This document shows, in pieces, positions 1-10,375 of a stretch of 64,000 bases of DNA. Origin of the DNA: Streptomyces niger (GTDB lineage: Bacteria > Actinomycetota > Actinomycetes > Streptomycetales > Streptomycetaceae); NCBI RefSeq assembly GCF_000718305.1, contig NZ_JOFQ01000001.1:372001-436000 (forward strand). The letters are read 5' to 3'. Position numbers and translations under genes: made by a program. Below the pieces are notes generated by a model. The model was not told the origin of the DNA. It searched no databases and saw only the letters and a list, made by a program, of their open reading frames with translations. Positions within the stretch are counted from its first letter, which is position 1; every line of letters begins with the position of its first letter.

Positions 1-48
1 GAAGCGGTGCCTTTCGGAGCGGGTGCGGCGGGTGTGCGCGGCGGCGGC

Positions 49-969
49 TCAGGCGCCGATACCCCGGATGAGGGTGGTGAGCTGCGCCAGCTCCGCCGGC
101 TCCAGGTCGGTCAGCGGCGGCCGGACGGGTCCTGCCGGGTGGCCGGTGATCTGCATGCCGGCCTTGACGATGCTCACCGCGTAGCCCTGCTTGCGGTCGC
201 GGATCAGGGTGTAGGGGAGGACGAAGTCGTCGAGCATGCGCAGGACGTCGGCCCGGCGGCGGTCCCGTACGGCGGCGTAGAAGTCGAGCGCGAATTCCGG
301 GAGGAAGTTGAAGAGGGCCGAGGAGTAGGTGGTGACGCCGAGTTCGAGGAGCGGCAGTGCGTACGTCTCGGCCGTCGGCAGGCCGCCGATGTAGGTCAGG
401 CGGTCGCCCATGCGGGAGTGGAGGCGGGTGAGGGTGTCGATGTCGCCGACGCCGTCCTTGAAGCCGATGAGGTTCGGGCAGCGCTCGGCGAGGCGGGCGA
501 CGGTGTCCGGGGCGTATACGGCGTTGGACCGGCTGTAGACGATGACGCCCAGGCCGGTGGCGCGGCAGACCGCCTCGACGTGGGCGGCGAGGCCGTCCTG
601 CGAGGCTTCGGTGAGGTACGGCGGGAAGAGGAGCAGGCCGTCGGCGCCGGCACGCTCCGCCGCCTCGGCGAGCTCGACCGCGGTCGCCGTGCCGTATCCG
701 GCGGGGGCGACGATCGGGGTGTCCGCCGGCGCGCTGTCGGCGGCGGCGGTGACGACGCGTGCCACCTCCGCCGGGGTGAGCGAGAAGAACTCGCCGGTGC
801 CGCCGGCCGCGAAGAGTCCCGCCACGTCGTACTTCCCGAGCCGGGCGATGTTCGTGCGGTACGCGTCCTCGTCGAACGCGAGGTTCTCGGGCCGGAAGTG
901 TGTCACCGGGAAGGACAACAGGCCGGAACCGAGGCGGCGGCCCAGTTCGGCAGGAGTGAGGTCGGTCAT
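49..969 (-). CDS. kdgD: 5-dehydro-4-deoxyglucarate dehydratase (copy 1)
   Basis: 306 residues. DapA/NAL-type TIM barrel that dehydrates and decarboxylates 5-dehydro-4-deoxyglucarate to 2,5-dioxopentanoate in the hexarate pathway. The sequence shows the family N-terminus [12 protein letters not shown], the [11 protein letters not shown] loop, Tyr145 in GVIVYSR and the Schiff-base lysine Lys171 in LIGFKDG. Length is normal for the family. The start ATG is the conserved position, matching the paralog at 3723-4652 residue for residue through the first 20 positions. It lies 277 bp downstream of the LysR gene on the same strand but has its own promoter at 1118-1182, so it need not be cotranscribed with the regulator. 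The product is cytosolic. It is clearly a paralog of copy 2. Which copy acts on which hexarate stream cannot be told. Confidence 0.93.
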   Translation of the reverse strand: MTDLTPAELGRRLGSGLLSFPVTHFRPENLAFDEDAYRTNIARLGKYDVAGLFAAGGTGEFFSLTPAEVARVVTAAADSAPADTPIVAPAGYGTATAVELAEAAERAGADGLLLFPPYLTEASQDGLAAHVEAVCRATGLGVIVYSRSNAVYAPDTVARLAERCPNLIGFKDGVGDIDTLTRLHSRMGDRLTYIGGLPTAETYALPLLELGVTTYSSALFNFLPEFALDFYAAVRDRRRADVLRMLDDFVLPYTLIRDRKQGYAVSIVKAGMQITGHPAGPVRPPLTDLEPAELAQLTTLIRGIGA

Positions 970-1117
970 GGCAGGAGGCTCCTGGGGTGCGCGGAGACGG
1001 GCGGCTCACGCGGCTTCCCGGCGCCGGGCGTGGTCCGCCCACGACTTCCGGAACTCCCGGGCGGGCGGGGCGATGGCCCGAGCCCCGGACGGAAGCCGCT
1101 TCGATTGCTGGCCGGAA

Positions 1118-1182
1118 CGTTAAGAGCCGGTTGCGATGCGGGTCCAACACCATTTCGGCATGCTGTGATACCCGCGGCGCAT
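1118..1182 (-). promoter_or_regulatory. LysR-type box plus promoter for kdgD copy 1
   Basis: Read on the minus strand, this segment holds a T-N11-A LysR-type box ending GGTAT (1168-1182), then CATGCCGAAA, a TTGGAC -35-like hexamer, an 18-bp spacer and TTAACG as a -10-like hexamer (1118-1123). It aligns without gaps to 2124-2188 and 3589-3653. The regulator is inferred to be the LysR protein at 1246-2121. About 150 bp of untranslated leader would precede kdgD. Confidence 0.7.
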
Positions 1183-1245
1183 CATGAGGAGCGCCTGCTC
1201 ATGCGGTGTTTCACAGGTCGGGCGCCGGCGGGCCGGAGGCCTCGC

Positions 1246-2121
1246 TCACAGGTGCCGGAGCAGCGCGTGCAGGGCCGGGTTGTCGTTGGCCCTGCGCCAT
1301 ACCAGGTGCAGCTCGACGGGGGTGGGGTCGGGCAGTTCGAGGGGCCGGAAGGTGATGCCCGAGAAACGCATCTGGGCGGCCGCCTCGGGGACGAAGGCAA
1401 TGCCCCAGCCCGCGTTGACCATCGCCAGGAGGCTGTGGACCTGGCTGAGGTACTGGGTGAACCGTGGGGTGACGCGGGCGGCCCGGAAGATGCTGACCAG
1501 CAGTTCGTGGAAGTAGCGGGCCTCCACCGGGGAGTACATGAGGACGTCCTGCCCGTCGGAGTCGCTGATCCGCAACGGGCCGTCGTCCGCGCCGAGCGGA
1601 TGGTCGCGGGGTACGGCGGCGAGCAGGCCTTCGCGGATGGTGGGGCGGGTCGCCAGGTCGGGGCCGGTGCTGGAGGGGCGGATCATGCCGAGGTCGAGGG
1701 AGCCCTCGGTGATCGCTTCGAGTTGGTCGCGGGTCACCTTCTCCCGCAGCACTATCTCGGTGCGGGGCATGGTGGAGCGGGCGACGTCGAGCAGTGTGCC
1801 GAGCGCGGAGTAGGCACTGGCCGCGGTGAACCCTATGGCGATCGCCCCGGCCTGCCCGGCGGAGACCTGCTTGGCGGAGAGGGTGGCCGCTTCCGCCTGG
1901 CGCAGGATGTTGCGGGCTTCGTTGAGGAAGGCGCGGCCGGCCGGGGTGAGGCGTACGGTGCGATTGGTGCGGTCCAGCAGCTGTACGCCCAATTCGTGCT
2001 CCAGCAGCTGAATCTGGCGGCTCAGGGGCGGCTGGGTCATCCGGAGGCGTTCGGCGGCTCTGGTGAAGTGCAGCTCCTCGGCCACCGCGACAAAACTCGC
2101 CAGCTGCACGAGTGTGAACAC
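1246..2121 (-). CDS. LysR-family regulator of the hexarate module
   Basis: 291 residues, usual LysR length. The N-terminal winged helix-turn-helix spans about residues 1-60 (FTLVQLASFVAVAEELHF, then TQPPLSRQIQLLE and RTVRLTPAG). A periplasmic-binding-fold effector domain covers about residues 90-290. I place the start at GTG 2121 because GGAGGG sits five bases upstream; a TTG at 2124 is possible but too close to that site. The gene is divergent from galactarate/talarate dehydratase. The dyad ATACC-N5-GGTAT (2124-2138) overlaps its own ribosome binding site, so autoregulation is likely. The same box precedes both kdgD copies. The effector is not known; a hexarate or pathway intermediate is the natural guess. 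Confidence 0.88.
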   Translation of the reverse strand: MFTLVQLASFVAVAEELHFTRAAERLRMTQPPLSRQIQLLEHELGVQLLDRTNRTVRLTPAGRAFLNEARNILRQAEAATLSAKQVSAGQAGAIAIGFTAASAYSALGTLLDVARSTMPRTEIVLREKVTRDQLEAITEGSLDLGMIRPSSTGPDLATRPTIREGLLAAVPRDHPLGADDGPLRISDSDGQDVLMYSPVEARYFHELLVSIFRAARVTPRFTQYLSQVHSLLAMVNAGWGIAFVPEAAAQMRFSGITFRPLELPDPTPVELHLVWRRANDNPALHALLRHL

Positions 2122-2123
2122 CA

Positions 2124-2188
2124 ATACCCTCCAGGTATGGAATCATCCAAAAACTAAGTTGGACGTGGATCAATCGCCGACCTTAGCG
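2124..2188 (+). promoter_or_regulatory. LysR box and promoter in the divergent regulator/dehydratase region
   Basis: A perfect 5-5-5 dyad ATACC-CTCCA-GGTAT (2124-2138) contains a T-N11-A core. It is followed at fixed distance by TCCAAAAA, TTGGAC (2159-2164), an 18-bp spacer and TTAGCG (2183-2188). The layout equals the two kdgD promoters. The box covers the SD of the LysR gene, which suggests repression of lysR and activation of the dehydratase. Confidence 0.72.
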
Positions 2189-2323
2189 TCAGGCAAAACC
2201 CACGGCGAGCCGCCCCTCCCCCGCCGGCGCCCGGCCCGGAGGGGGCTGCCCGTGCCTCTGGGGCCCGGCACCGCCACCACGGCCGGCCGCATCCGCATCC
2301 ACCCACGACCCCAGGGACACGAA

Positions 2324-3505
2324 GTGGTGACCATGACGCACTCAGCCACCTCCGCAGCCGGCCGTCACGGCGAGGCGACGCTCGACACCATCGCCTGGAT
2401 CAAACTCTCCTCGGTCACCCTGCCGCTGGCCACCCCGATCAGCGATGCCAAGGTGCTGACCGGGCGGCAGAAGCCGATGACCGAAGTGGCCTTCCTGTTC
2501 GTGGAGATCGAGACCGAGCAGGGGCACCGGGGCATCGGCTTCAGCTACTCCAAGCGCGCCGGCGGCCCCGCCCAGTACGCACACGCCAAGGAGATCGTCG
2601 ACGAGCTGATGGGCGAGGACCCGAGCGACATCGGCAGGCTGTGGACCAAGCTGGTGTGGGCCGGCGCTTCGGTGGGGCGCAGTGGTGTCGCCACGCAGGC
2701 CGTCGCCGCCGTGGACGTCGCCCTGTGGGACCTCAAGGCCAAGCGGGCCGGACTGCCGCTGGCCAAGCTGCTGGGTGCCCACCGCGACTCGGTGCGCTGC
2801 TACAACACCTCCGGCGGGTTCCTGCACACCCCCACCGAGCAGGTCCTCGACAACGCCACCGCGTCGCTGGCCAGCGGCATCGGCGGCATCAAGATCAAGG
2901 TCGGGCACCCGGACGGCAAGCAGGACCTGCGCCGCCTGACCGCCGTGCGCGAGCACATCGGGGACGACGTGCCACTGATGGTCGACGCCAACCAGCAGTG
3001 GGACCGGCCCACCGCCCAGCGCATGGGGCGCGCCATGGAGGAGTTCGGCCTGGTCTGGATCGAGGAGCCGCTGGACGCCTACGACGCGCAGGGGCACGCC
3101 GCGCTCGCGGCCTCGCTGGACACCCCGGTCGCCACCGGCGAGATGCTGGCCAGTGTGGCCGAGCACTACGAGCTGATCCGGCTGAACGCCACCGACGTCA
3201 TCCAGCCCGACGCGCCGCGCATCGGCGGCATCACCCAGTTCCTCAAGCTCGCCGCGCTCGCCGAACACCACCACCTGCAGCTGGCCCCGCACTTCGCCAT
3301 GGAGATCCACCTGCACCTCGCCGCCGCGTACCCCATCGAGCCGTGGGTGGAGCACTTCGACTGGCTGGAGCCGCTGTTCAACGAGCGCCTCACGATCAGC
3401 GACGGGCGGATGCACGTGTCCGCGCGTCCCGGACTGGGCATCACCCTCAGCGATCAGGCGCGCGCCTGGACGCAGGCCACCCACGAGGCCGGCAAGCGCC
3501 CCTGA
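2324..3505 (+). CDS. Galactarate/L-talarate dehydratase (enolase superfamily)
   Basis: About 393 residues from GTG 2324. AGGGA six bases upstream favours GTG 2324 or 2327; the internal ATG 2333 is the conservative alternative. The protein closely resembles the Salmonella TalrD/GalrD enzyme as I recall it: it shares [31 protein letters not shown] and [12 protein letters not shown]. Numbered from ATG 2333, the catalytic Lys189 (KIKVG), metal ligands Asp218 (VDANQQWD), Glu244 (EEPLD) and Glu270 (ATGE), and catalytic His320 ([10 protein letters not shown]) are all present. It dehydrates galactarate or talarate to 5-dehydro-4-deoxyglucarate, the substrate of the two neighbouring KdgD enzymes. A strong terminator follows, and then the second kdgD has its own copy of the promoter. 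Confidence 0.92.
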   Translation: MVTMTHSATSAAGRHGEATLDTIAWIKLSSVTLPLATPISDAKVLTGRQKPMTEVAFLFVEIETEQGHRGIGFSYSKRAGGPAQYAHAKEIVDELMGEDPSDIGRLWTKLVWAGASVGRSGVATQAVAAVDVALWDLKAKRAGLPLAKLLGAHRDSVRCYNTSGGFLHTPTEQVLDNATASLASGIGGIKIKVGHPDGKQDLRRLTAVREHIGDDVPLMVDANQQWDRPTAQRMGRAMEEFGLVWIEEPLDAYDAQGHAALAASLDTPVATGEMLASVAEHYELIRLNATDVIQPDAPRIGGITQFLKLAALAEHHHLQLAPHFAMEIHLHLAAAYPIEPWVEHFDWLEPLFNERLTISDGRMHVSARPGLGITLSDQARAWTQATHEAGKRP

Positions 3506-3525
3506 CGTCGCCGCCACCTCCTTCC

Positions 3526-3563
3526 GGCGCGGGCCCCGCTGTTACGGCAGCGGGGCCCGCGCC
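3526..3563 (+). terminator. Intrinsic-type hairpin after the dehydratase
   Basis: Perfect 16-bp inverted repeat (GGCGCGGGCCCCGCTG and its complement) around a 6-base loop, 21 bases after the dehydratase stop codon. There is no U tract, as is usual in high-GC actinomycetes. Confidence 0.8.
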
Positions 3564-3588
3564 GCGTGCGTACGGGCAAGCCGCAACG

Positions 3589-3653
3589 ATGCTCAGCAGG
3601 TATTGATGAATGCCAAAACAGTGTTGGACCCGCATGACTCATGGCTCGTAGCG
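3589..3653 (+). promoter_or_regulatory. LysR-type box plus promoter for kdgD copy 2
   Basis: T-N11-A box ending in GGTAT (3589-3603), then AATGCCAAAA, TTGGAC (3624-3629), an 18-bp spacer and GTAGCG (3648-3653). It is ungapped against the other two members of the set. It shares GTGTTGGACCCGCAT with the kdgD copy 1 promoter. Confidence 0.72.
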
Positions 3654-3722
3654 TCGTCACCGGGCACACCGCTCACGGCGCGGCCACGCCACCACCCCTG
3701 CATCTCATCGCGGAGACCACGC

Positions 3723-4652
3723 ATGACCTCTTTCAGCCCGTCAGAGCTCGGCCGGCGCATCGGCTCGGGCCTGCTCTCCTTCCCCGTCACCCATTTCACG
3801 GCCGACGACCTCTCCTTCGACGAGGGCGCCTACCGCAGCAACATCGAGCGGCTGTCGGCGTACGAGGTCGGCGGGCTCTTCGCGGCCGGCGGCACGGGTG
3901 AGTTCTTCTCCCTGACCGCCACCGAGACCGAGCAGGTGGTGACCGCGGCGGTCCAGGCGGCCCCGGAGGGCACGCCGATCCTCGCCCCGGCCGGGTACGG
4001 CACCCGTACGGCCGTCGAGTACGCCCGGGCCGCCGAGCGGGCCGGCGCCGACGGCATCCTGCTGTTCCCGCCCTACCTGACCGAGGCGGGGCAGGACGGG
4101 CTCGCCGCACACGTGGCGGCCGTGTGCCGCGCGACCTCCCTCGGCGTCATCGTCTACGGCCGCGCCAACGCCACCTACACCGCCGGCGCCCTCGCCCGCC
4201 TCGCCGACGCGTGCCCCAACCTCATCGGCTACAAGGACGGCACGGGCGACATCGACGCGATGACCCGCATCCACACCCGGCTCGGCGACCGGCTCACCTA
4301 CGTCGGCGGCCTGCCCACCGCGGAGACCTACGCCCTGCCGTACCTCGAACTCGGCGTCACCACCTATTCCTCCGCCATCTTCAACTTCCTCCCCGACTTC
4401 GCCCTGCGGTTCTACGGCGCCGTCCGCGCGCGGCAGCACGACACCGTCCGCGCCCTGCTCAAGGACTTCGTCCTGCCCTACACCGAGATCCGCAACCGGC
4501 AGCCCGGATACGCGGTCAGCATCGTCAAGGCCGGCATGACCGCCACCGGCCACGGCGCCGGCCCCGTACGGCCGCCGCTGACCGACCTGACACGCAGCGA
4601 ACTGGCCGAACTCACCGCGCTCATAGGCGAGTTGCCGACCGTCACCGCCTGA
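3723..4652 (+). CDS. kdgD: 5-dehydro-4-deoxyglucarate dehydratase (copy 2)
   Basis: 309 residues. Same enzyme family as copy 1 and clearly paralogous: [13 protein letters not shown] at the N-terminus, [11 protein letters not shown], Tyr145 (GVIVYGR) and Schiff-base Lys171 (LIGYKDG) at identical positions. The ATG at 3723 gives the family start; the frame is open further upstream, but that part covers the conserved promoter. It lies downstream of the galactarate/talarate dehydratase but is separated from it by a terminator and a separate promoter, so the two form parallel single-gene units of one regulon. The next enzyme expected, 2,5-dioxopentanoate (alpha-ketoglutaric semialdehyde) dehydrogenase, is not in the window. 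Confidence 0.93.
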   Translation: MTSFSPSELGRRIGSGLLSFPVTHFTADDLSFDEGAYRSNIERLSAYEVGGLFAAGGTGEFFSLTATETEQVVTAAVQAAPEGTPILAPAGYGTRTAVEYARAAERAGADGILLFPPYLTEAGQDGLAAHVAAVCRATSLGVIVYGRANATYTAGALARLADACPNLIGYKDGTGDIDAMTRIHTRLGDRLTYVGGLPTAETYALPYLELGVTTYSSAIFNFLPDFALRFYGAVRARQHDTVRALLKDFVLPYTEIRNRQPGYAVSIVKAGMTATGHGAGPVRPPLTDLTRSELAELTALIGELPTVTA

Positions 4653-4899
<247 letters not shown>

Positions 4900-4911
4900 C
4901 GGCCCGCGGGG

Positions 4912-5991
4912 TCAGGGCTGCCGGGACACGTAACGGAATTCGGGGCCGTAGGTGGCTTCCGGGTCGCCGGGCTGCGGGATCTGCATCAGGGCGCGTGCCA
5001 AGGCACGCATGCTGGTCATGGCGCTCACCGCGCCCCGCAGCGTGTTCAGCCGGTCGGTTGCGTCCGGTGTGCGCCAGGCCGCCTCGAAGGTGCGGAGCAT
5101 CTCGCTGAAGTAGGCGTTGAACTCGTCGAGCAGCACGACGACCGCTTCCGGTACCCGCGAGGCTCCCCTGTCGTTCGCCCAGCCACCGGCCGGCACCCTG
5201 CCCATGGGATACACCGGGGGAATGACGACAGGTCGGTCCGAGAACTCCCACCTACCGGAGCGGTTCTCCAGCTTCCGGCCCCGGCTGATCTCCAGGAAGG
5301 CGTAGTAGTGGGCCAGCTCCCCGGGGTCGAGGGGGTACGGATTGATCGGCGAGGCCGAGGTGCCCTCGCCCTGTTCCTTGATGATGGTGAGCGCTTCGTC
5401 GGCGGCCTCCCACGTGGCGAGGGGTTTGACGTCGTTGCCCCGCCCGTGCACCTGCTGGAGCGGCCACTGCAGTTGGTGCCCCTTGTCACCGACCAGGTGC
5501 CGGTTCGCGCTCAGGACGCGTTGCACCTTGGCGTAGAAGGCACCGATCGAGGAGTAGTCCTCGCCTCGCGCGGAGACGACCGGGTCATCGGTCTTCTCGA
5601 TCGCCGCGAACATGCCGGCGGCTGCCCTGTCGAAACCGCTCAGCTGGACGGTCAGGCCACGGTTCACGCCGCCGGGTAGCGGGCCCGGATACCTGGGCAG
5701 CTGCTCCGGATCGGTCAGCACGGGGGTGCCGCCGATGGCGCTCAGCAGATTGCCGACCAGCCCGAAGTGCGACATCTCGTCGAACAGGATCTCCCGGACG
5801 GTCTTGTACACGCCCGGCGTGGACTCCACGTCCTTGATCGACCAGACGGCACAGGCGTACGGGGGGATGGTGGCGAGCTCCAGCATGAGCGCTGTCTGGA
5901 GCGCCTCCCTCAGCCACTCCTCCCCACACTTCACGTCCGCCACCTGCATGAGCTCGGCGACGGTGTTGCTCCGGTGTTCGAGGTGGGTCAT
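4912..5991 (-). CDS. VioB/RebD-type ferritin-like protein at the end of the PKS operon
   Basis: 359 residues. The N-terminal two thirds is a ferritin-like four-helix domain of the VioB/RebD kind (family known from iminophenylpyruvate dimer synthases). Putative metal-ligand helices are Glu38 in LMLELATIPPY, Glu72/His75 in DEMSHFGLVGN, and Glu225/His228/Glu234 in GELAHYYAFLEI. The start ATG 5991 is preceded by GGAGAGGA. It lacks the additional regions of full-length VioB (about 1000 residues). It is the last gene of the leftward PKS operon, 116 bp after the aromatase, where WhiE-type clusters usually carry a FAD hydroxylase. I infer an oxidative tailoring or coupling role on the polyketide. The reaction is unknown, and the protein might act independently of the pigment. 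Confidence 0.8.
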   Translation of the reverse strand: MTHLEHRSNTVAELMQVADVKCGEEWLREALQTALMLELATIPPYACAVWSIKDVESTPGVYKTVREILFDEMSHFGLVGNLLSAIGGTPVLTDPEQLPRYPGPLPGGVNRGLTVQLSGFDRAAAGMFAAIEKTDDPVVSARGEDYSSIGAFYAKVQRVLSANRHLVGDKGHQLQWPLQQVHGRGNDVKPLATWEAADEALTIIKEQGEGTSASPINPYPLDPGELAHYYAFLEISRGRKLENRSGRWEFSDRPVVIPPVYPMGRVPAGGWANDRGASRVPEAVVVLLDEFNAYFSEMLRTFEAAWRTPDATDRLNTLRGAVSAMTSMRALARALMQIPQPGDPEATYGPEFRYVSRQP

Positions 5992-6107
5992 GGCGCGTCC
6001 TCTCCACTGCGGGTCCTCTGCTGGATCACCGCTGTGTGGGCTGCCGCCGCAGCGGGAGTGGTCCTGGGACGCCACTCCCGCTGCGGCGGCGGATGGTGGC
6101 CGGGGCG

Positions 6108-6812
<705 letters not shown>

Positions 6813-6820
<8 letters not shown>

Positions 6821-6911
6821 GGTGAACTGCCCTTCCGGCATGGGTCATCGGATACGGTCCGTCGGTCATGGGGTACGGTCCGTCGGTCGTGAGGTACGGT
6901 CCGTCGGTCAT
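6813..6911 (-). CDS. Repeat-encoded 32-residue leader ORF overlapping the ACP start
   Basis: An ATG at 6911, ten bases after the KS-beta stop, opens 32 codons made of the heptad MTDGPYP (three copies, one changed to MTDGPYL) and a tail ending in VHHG. Its TGA stop (6815-6813) lies a few bases inside the ACP gene in another frame, so terminating ribosomes would sit on the ACP ribosome binding site. No clear SD precedes it. It may be a coupling leader or an accident of the repeat. Confidence 0.35.
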
Positions 6912-6915
6912 GGGG
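6853..6915. repeat. 21-bp tandem repeat, three copies
   Basis: Three consecutive 21-bp units, each containing TACGGTCCGTCGGTC, begin at 6853, 6874 and 6895 and fill the gap between KS-beta and ACP. Copies 1 and 3 are identical; copy 2 differs at two positions. The unit length is a multiple of three and keeps the leader ORF open. Confidence 0.9.
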
Positions 6916-6919
6916 TCGG

Positions 6920-8179
6920 TCATGGGGCGACGTCGGTGCGGTTGCCCGCCGCCACCACCAGTGCGGAGGTGAAGCCGCCGTGGCCGCGCGCGAGCACCAG
7001 TGCGGTACCCGGGCCGAGGGGCCGCGGCCGGTCCACGACGAGGTCGATGGCGTACTCCGGAGCGGCCCGGTCGAGGCCGGCGGTGTGCGGCACCACTCCC
7101 GCGCTCAGGGCGAGCAGCGCGGTCGCGACGTCCAGGGCGGCGCCGCCGTAGAGCCGGCCGGTGAGGACCTTCGGTGCGGTCACCGGCACGCCACGGGCGC
7201 CGAACACCTCGGTGAGCGCCCGGGCCTCGGCCCGGTCGCGTCCCGGTACGCCCGAGGCGTCGGCGACGACCATGCCGATGTCCGCCGGGTCGAGCCGCGC
7301 GTCGGCGAGGGCGCGGCGGATGACCGACGCGAGGACCGGTGGCCGACCGGAGTCGGCCGGCGGGTCGAACCCGGCGGCGTAGCCGAGGAGTTCGCCGTAG
7401 TGTTGCGCTCCGCGGGCGCGGGCGGACGTGGCGGTCTCGACGACCAGGAACGCACCGCCCTCGCCCGGTACGAACCCCGATGCGGCGGCGTCGAAGGGCA
7501 GGTAGGCGCAGGCCGGGTCGTCCGCTGTGGACAGTTCGCCGGTCATGGTCTGCGCGACCAGGCCGTACGGGCTGAGTGAGGCGTCGGTGCCGCCGCTGAG
7601 CACCAGCTCGGAGCCGGTGTTCAGGAGCCGCCGGGACTGCCCGAGCGCGTCGAGCCCGCCGGCCTGCTCACAGCACAGCACTCCGCACGGGCCGCGCATG
7701 CCGTGCCGGATGGACACCTGGCCGGTGGTCGCCGCGTAGAACCAGGCGATGGACTGGTAGGCCCCCACCCACGACGGCCCCTGCTGGTACAGCCGCTCCA
7801 TCTCCCGCTGGCCGAATTCGGTGCCGCCGGAGGAGCTGGCGGTCACCACCGCCATCGCGTACTCGGGCAGCGCCTGCGGGTCCACGGCCGCGTCGTCGAG
7901 GGCCTGCTCGGCCGCCGCCAGCGCGAAGTGCGTGAACCGGTCGGTCTGCGGGACGAGCCGGCCGGGCACCCGTTCCTTGGCCACGAACCCGGGCACTTCG
8001 CCCGCCACCCGCACGGGGTAGCCGGCGGGGTCGAACCGGGTGATGCGGCCGAGACCGCTCTTCCCGGCGAGGACCGACTCCCAGTGCCGGCGCGCCCCGA
8101 TGCCGGTGGGGGCGACGACGCCCAGTCCGGTGACCACGGCCGTGCCGCGGTGTCCGGCGCGGATTCCGGATGCGCTCAT
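6920..8179 (-). CDS. Ketosynthase beta / chain length factor
   Basis: 419 residues. Thiolase-fold partner of KS-alpha that forms the heterodimer and sets polyketide chain length. The active-site cysteine is replaced by glutamine (Gln172 in [10 protein letters not shown]), the hallmark of chain length factors. The start ATG 8179 overlaps the KS-alpha stop (ATGA), as in most type II PKS operons, ensuring equal synthesis of the two subunits. The rest of the fold is normal ([31 protein letters not shown]). By its association with WhiE-like genes the expected product is a long-chain (spore-pigment-like) polyketide; the chain length itself cannot be read reliably. Confidence 0.94.
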   Translation of the reverse strand: MSASGIRAGHRGTAVVTGLGVVAPTGIGARRHWESVLAGKSGLGRITRFDPAGYPVRVAGEVPGFVAKERVPGRLVPQTDRFTHFALAAAEQALDDAAVDPQALPEYAMAVVTASSSGGTEFGQREMERLYQQGPSWVGAYQSIAWFYAATTGQVSIRHGMRGPCGVLCCEQAGGLDALGQSRRLLNTGSELVLSGGTDASLSPYGLVAQTMTGELSTADDPACAYLPFDAAASGFVPGEGGAFLVVETATSARARGAQHYGELLGYAAGFDPPADSGRPPVLASVIRRALADARLDPADIGMVVADASGVPGRDRAEARALTEVFGARGVPVTAPKVLTGRLYGGAALDVATALLALSAGVVPHTAGLDRAAPEYAIDLVVDRPRPLGPGTALVLARGHGGFTSALVVAAGNRTDVAP

Positions 8180-9456
8180 GCCGCCTCTCCCTTGCTGTCC
8201 AGGTCGTACCGGCCGAGCACCATCGCGCTCTGGAAGCCGCCGAACCCGCTGCCCACGGTGAGCACCCGGTCCATCCGGTGGGCGCGTGCCGTCACCGGTA
8301 CGTAGTCCAGGTCGCACTCCGGGTCGGCCGCGGCGAGGTTGGCCGTCGGCGGAACGGTCTGGTGGCGCAGTGCGAGCGCACAGGCGGCGATCTCCAGCGA
8401 GCCGATGGCGCCGAGCGAGTGCCCGATCATCGACTTGATGGAGCTGACCGGCACCTCGTACGCGCGCGGGCCGAGGCTCCGTTTGAAGGCGGCGGTCTCG
8501 TGCCGGTCGTTCTGCTTGGTGCCGGAGCCGTGGGCGTTGATGTAGTCGATGTCGTCCGGGTCGAGGCGGGCCCGGTCCAGGGCGACGCGGATGGCCTCCG
8601 CCATCTCGCGGCCGTCCGGCTTCAGACCGGTCATGTGGAAGGCGTTGCTGCGCCCCGCGAATCCCAACACCTCGGCGTACACCGTGGCGCCCCGGCGCCT
8701 GGCCGCTGCCGCCTCCTCGATGACCAGTACCGCGGCGCCCTCGCCCAGCACGAAGCCGTCGCGCCGGCCGTCGAAGGGCCGGGAGGCGTGCGCGGGGTCG
8801 TCGTTGTTGGGCGTGGTGGCCTTGATGGCGTCGAAGCAGGCGGAGGTGATGGGCGAGAGCGGGGCGTCGGTGGCACCGGCGAGGACGAGGTCGGCGCTGC
8901 CCTCCTCGATGAGCTGGACGCCGTGCCCGACCGCGTCGATACCGGAGGTGCAGCCGGTGGAGACCAGCGCGACCGGGCCCTCGGCCTCGGCCTGCCGGGC
9001 CACCTCGACGGCGAGGGTGCTGGGCACCATGTAGCCGTACAGGTGCGGCACTCCGTAGGAGTGGTCCACCAGCCAGTTCCGGCCGCCGTCGGACAGCACG
9101 GCGTACTCCTCCTCCAGCCCCATCGTGCAGCCCACCGCGCTGCCGATGCTGACGCCGACCCGGCCGGGGTCGCCGGCGGGCAGTTCGATGCCGCTGTCCG
9201 CGATCGCCTCGCGCGCCGCGACGACCGCGAACTGCGCGGCCCGGTCCATCCGCCGCGCCTCCTTCGGCGTCAGGCCCGCCGCCGCGGGATCGAAGTCGCA
9301 CTCGGCGGCCACCCGGGAGCGGAAGCCGGTGGCGTCGAAGAGGCTGATCGGGCGGGTGGCGGTACGCCCGGCGGCGAGCAGGTCCCAGTAGGCGTCCCGG
9401 CCGTTGGCACCGGGCGCCACCACCCCCACACCGGTGAGCACTGCGCGGCGCGTCAT
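8176..9456 (-). CDS. Ketosynthase alpha, type II PKS (WhiE-like)
   Basis: 426 residues. Beta-ketoacyl synthase that elongates the malonyl-derived chain on the ACP. The catalytic triad is complete: Cys169 ([13 protein letters not shown]), His309 ([11 protein letters not shown]) and His346 ([10 protein letters not shown]), plus Lys341. The stretches [23 protein letters not shown] and [12 protein letters not shown] are typical of aromatic PKS. The N-terminus [16 protein letters not shown] resembles WhiE-ORFIII. It overlaps the preceding cyclase-cupin gene and the following KS-beta gene by four bases each, so three genes are translationally coupled. The family is certain; assignment to spore pigment versus a secreted aromatic compound is inference from gene content. 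Confidence 0.95.
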   Translation of the reverse strand: MTRRAVLTGVGVVAPGANGRDAYWDLLAAGRTATRPISLFDATGFRSRVAAECDFDPAAAGLTPKEARRMDRAAQFAVVAAREAIADSGIELPAGDPGRVGVSIGSAVGCTMGLEEEYAVLSDGGRNWLVDHSYGVPHLYGYMVPSTLAVEVARQAEAEGPVALVSTGCTSGIDAVGHGVQLIEEGSADLVLAGATDAPLSPITSACFDAIKATTPNNDDPAHASRPFDGRRDGFVLGEGAAVLVIEEAAAARRRGATVYAEVLGFAGRSNAFHMTGLKPDGREMAEAIRVALDRARLDPDDIDYINAHGSGTKQNDRHETAAFKRSLGPRAYEVPVSSIKSMIGHSLGAIGSLEIAACALALRHQTVPPTANLAAADPECDLDYVPVTARAHRMDRVLTVGSGFGGFQSAMVLGRYDLDSKGEAA

Positions 9457-10238
9457 CGCACACCACCGACGTCCGGGTTGCCCGCCTCGGCGTGCACGGG
9501 GCTTTCGGTGTCGACGTGGCCGAGTTCGGGACGCGGCGCGAGCGGGGACAGGTGGAAGACGCCCTTCGCGGGCACGTTCCCGGTGTTGACCAGCCGGTGG
9601 CGTACGCCGATCGGCACGAGGAGTGAATCGCCGGGCAGGAGCGGTGTCGGGTGTCCGTCCAGCGTGATCTCCACCTCGCCCTGGACGACGTGCAGGAACT
9701 CCTCGGAGTACGGGTGGTAGTGCTCGGTGACGTGTTCCCCCGCGGCCAGCTGCAGCACTCCCCCGAAACCGGAGCTGCAACCGGCCGTCTTCGGGCTCAG
9801 CGTCACCCGGATGTCGCCGCCCCGCTTGGTGTTGGCCGGCACCTCGTTCGAGGACACCTTGCGCGCCGGCCGAGCCTCCCCCGCAGGAAGGGTCTGCGGG
9901 CTCGGTGCGGGCGGCGGGTCGCCCGCCGTCCAGGAGTAGAAGGGCACCGCAAGGGCGTCCTTCCGGTCCCGCGCCTCGGGGTCGAACGGAGAGAGGAAAT
10001 GCCGCAGGCGGGAATTGACCTCGTGGAACAGCGGATGGTTGCGCACCTTGTCGAGGTTGGACTCGAAGTCCTGGTCCGACTCCGCCAGGTGGAAGTACAG
10101 GCCGTTGAAGGTGAACAGTGTCCTCCTGGTGAGGCCCACCAGGTGCGGCAGTTCAGAGCTGTCGGAATCGGCGAATATCGCGCGCACGCTCTCGGCGCTC
10201 TCCGGATCCATTTTCGCGACGGTCAGAGTTCGATACAT
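9453..10238 (-). CDS. TcmI-type polyketide cyclase fused to a cupin
   Basis: 261 residues from ATG 10238 (CGGGAG six bases upstream; the in-frame ATG at 10256 is an alternative). Residues 1-105 are a TcmI-family cyclase ([37 protein letters not shown]). Residues about 140-240 are a cupin with the HxH motif at His173/His175 ([20 protein letters not shown]) and a second-motif His214. In the S. coelicolor whiE locus these activities are two genes (ORFVII cyclase and ORFII cupin), so this is a one-chain fusion joined by a proline/alanine-rich linker. It closes later rings of the polyketide. It overlaps KS-alpha by ATGA. Confidence 0.88.
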   Translation of the reverse strand: MYRTLTVAKMDPESAESVRAIFADSDSSELPHLVGLTRRTLFTFNGLYFHLAESDQDFESNLDKVRNHPLFHEVNSRLRHFLSPFDPEARDRKDALAVPFYSWTAGDPPPAPSPQTLPAGEARPARKVSSNEVPANTKRGGDIRVTLSPKTAGCSSGFGGVLQLAAGEHVTEHYHPYSEEFLHVVQGEVEITLDGHPTPLLPGDSLLVPIGVRHRLVNTGNVPAKGVFHLSPLAPRPELGHVDTESPVHAEAGNPDVGGVR

Positions 10239-10375
10239 GGTGGTCTCCCGATTCATCGGTGGTGTCCTCGCGGGTGCCGGACCGAGCCGGTTCCGGATCG
10301 AAGCAATCGAGCAACAGGCCGTAGATCATGTCGAGTTCCACGACCCGGATGGTCGTCGAGCGGGCCGGCCCGAGT

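Noticed and set aside
7..2157. A 716-codon open frame on the plus strand opposite kdgD and lysR
   Set aside because: High GC content keeps antisense frames open. The glycine/arginine-rich translation has no fold-like pattern, and the opposite strand encodes two clear genes.
3506..3722. One operon of dehydratase and kdgD copy 2
   Set aside because: A 16-bp-stem terminator and a full promoter element lie between them, so they are treated as separate units.
6853..6915. The 21-bp repeat considered as a CRISPR or integration repeat
   Set aside because: Units are directly adjacent with no spacers and keep a reading frame, so it is a plain tandem repeat.
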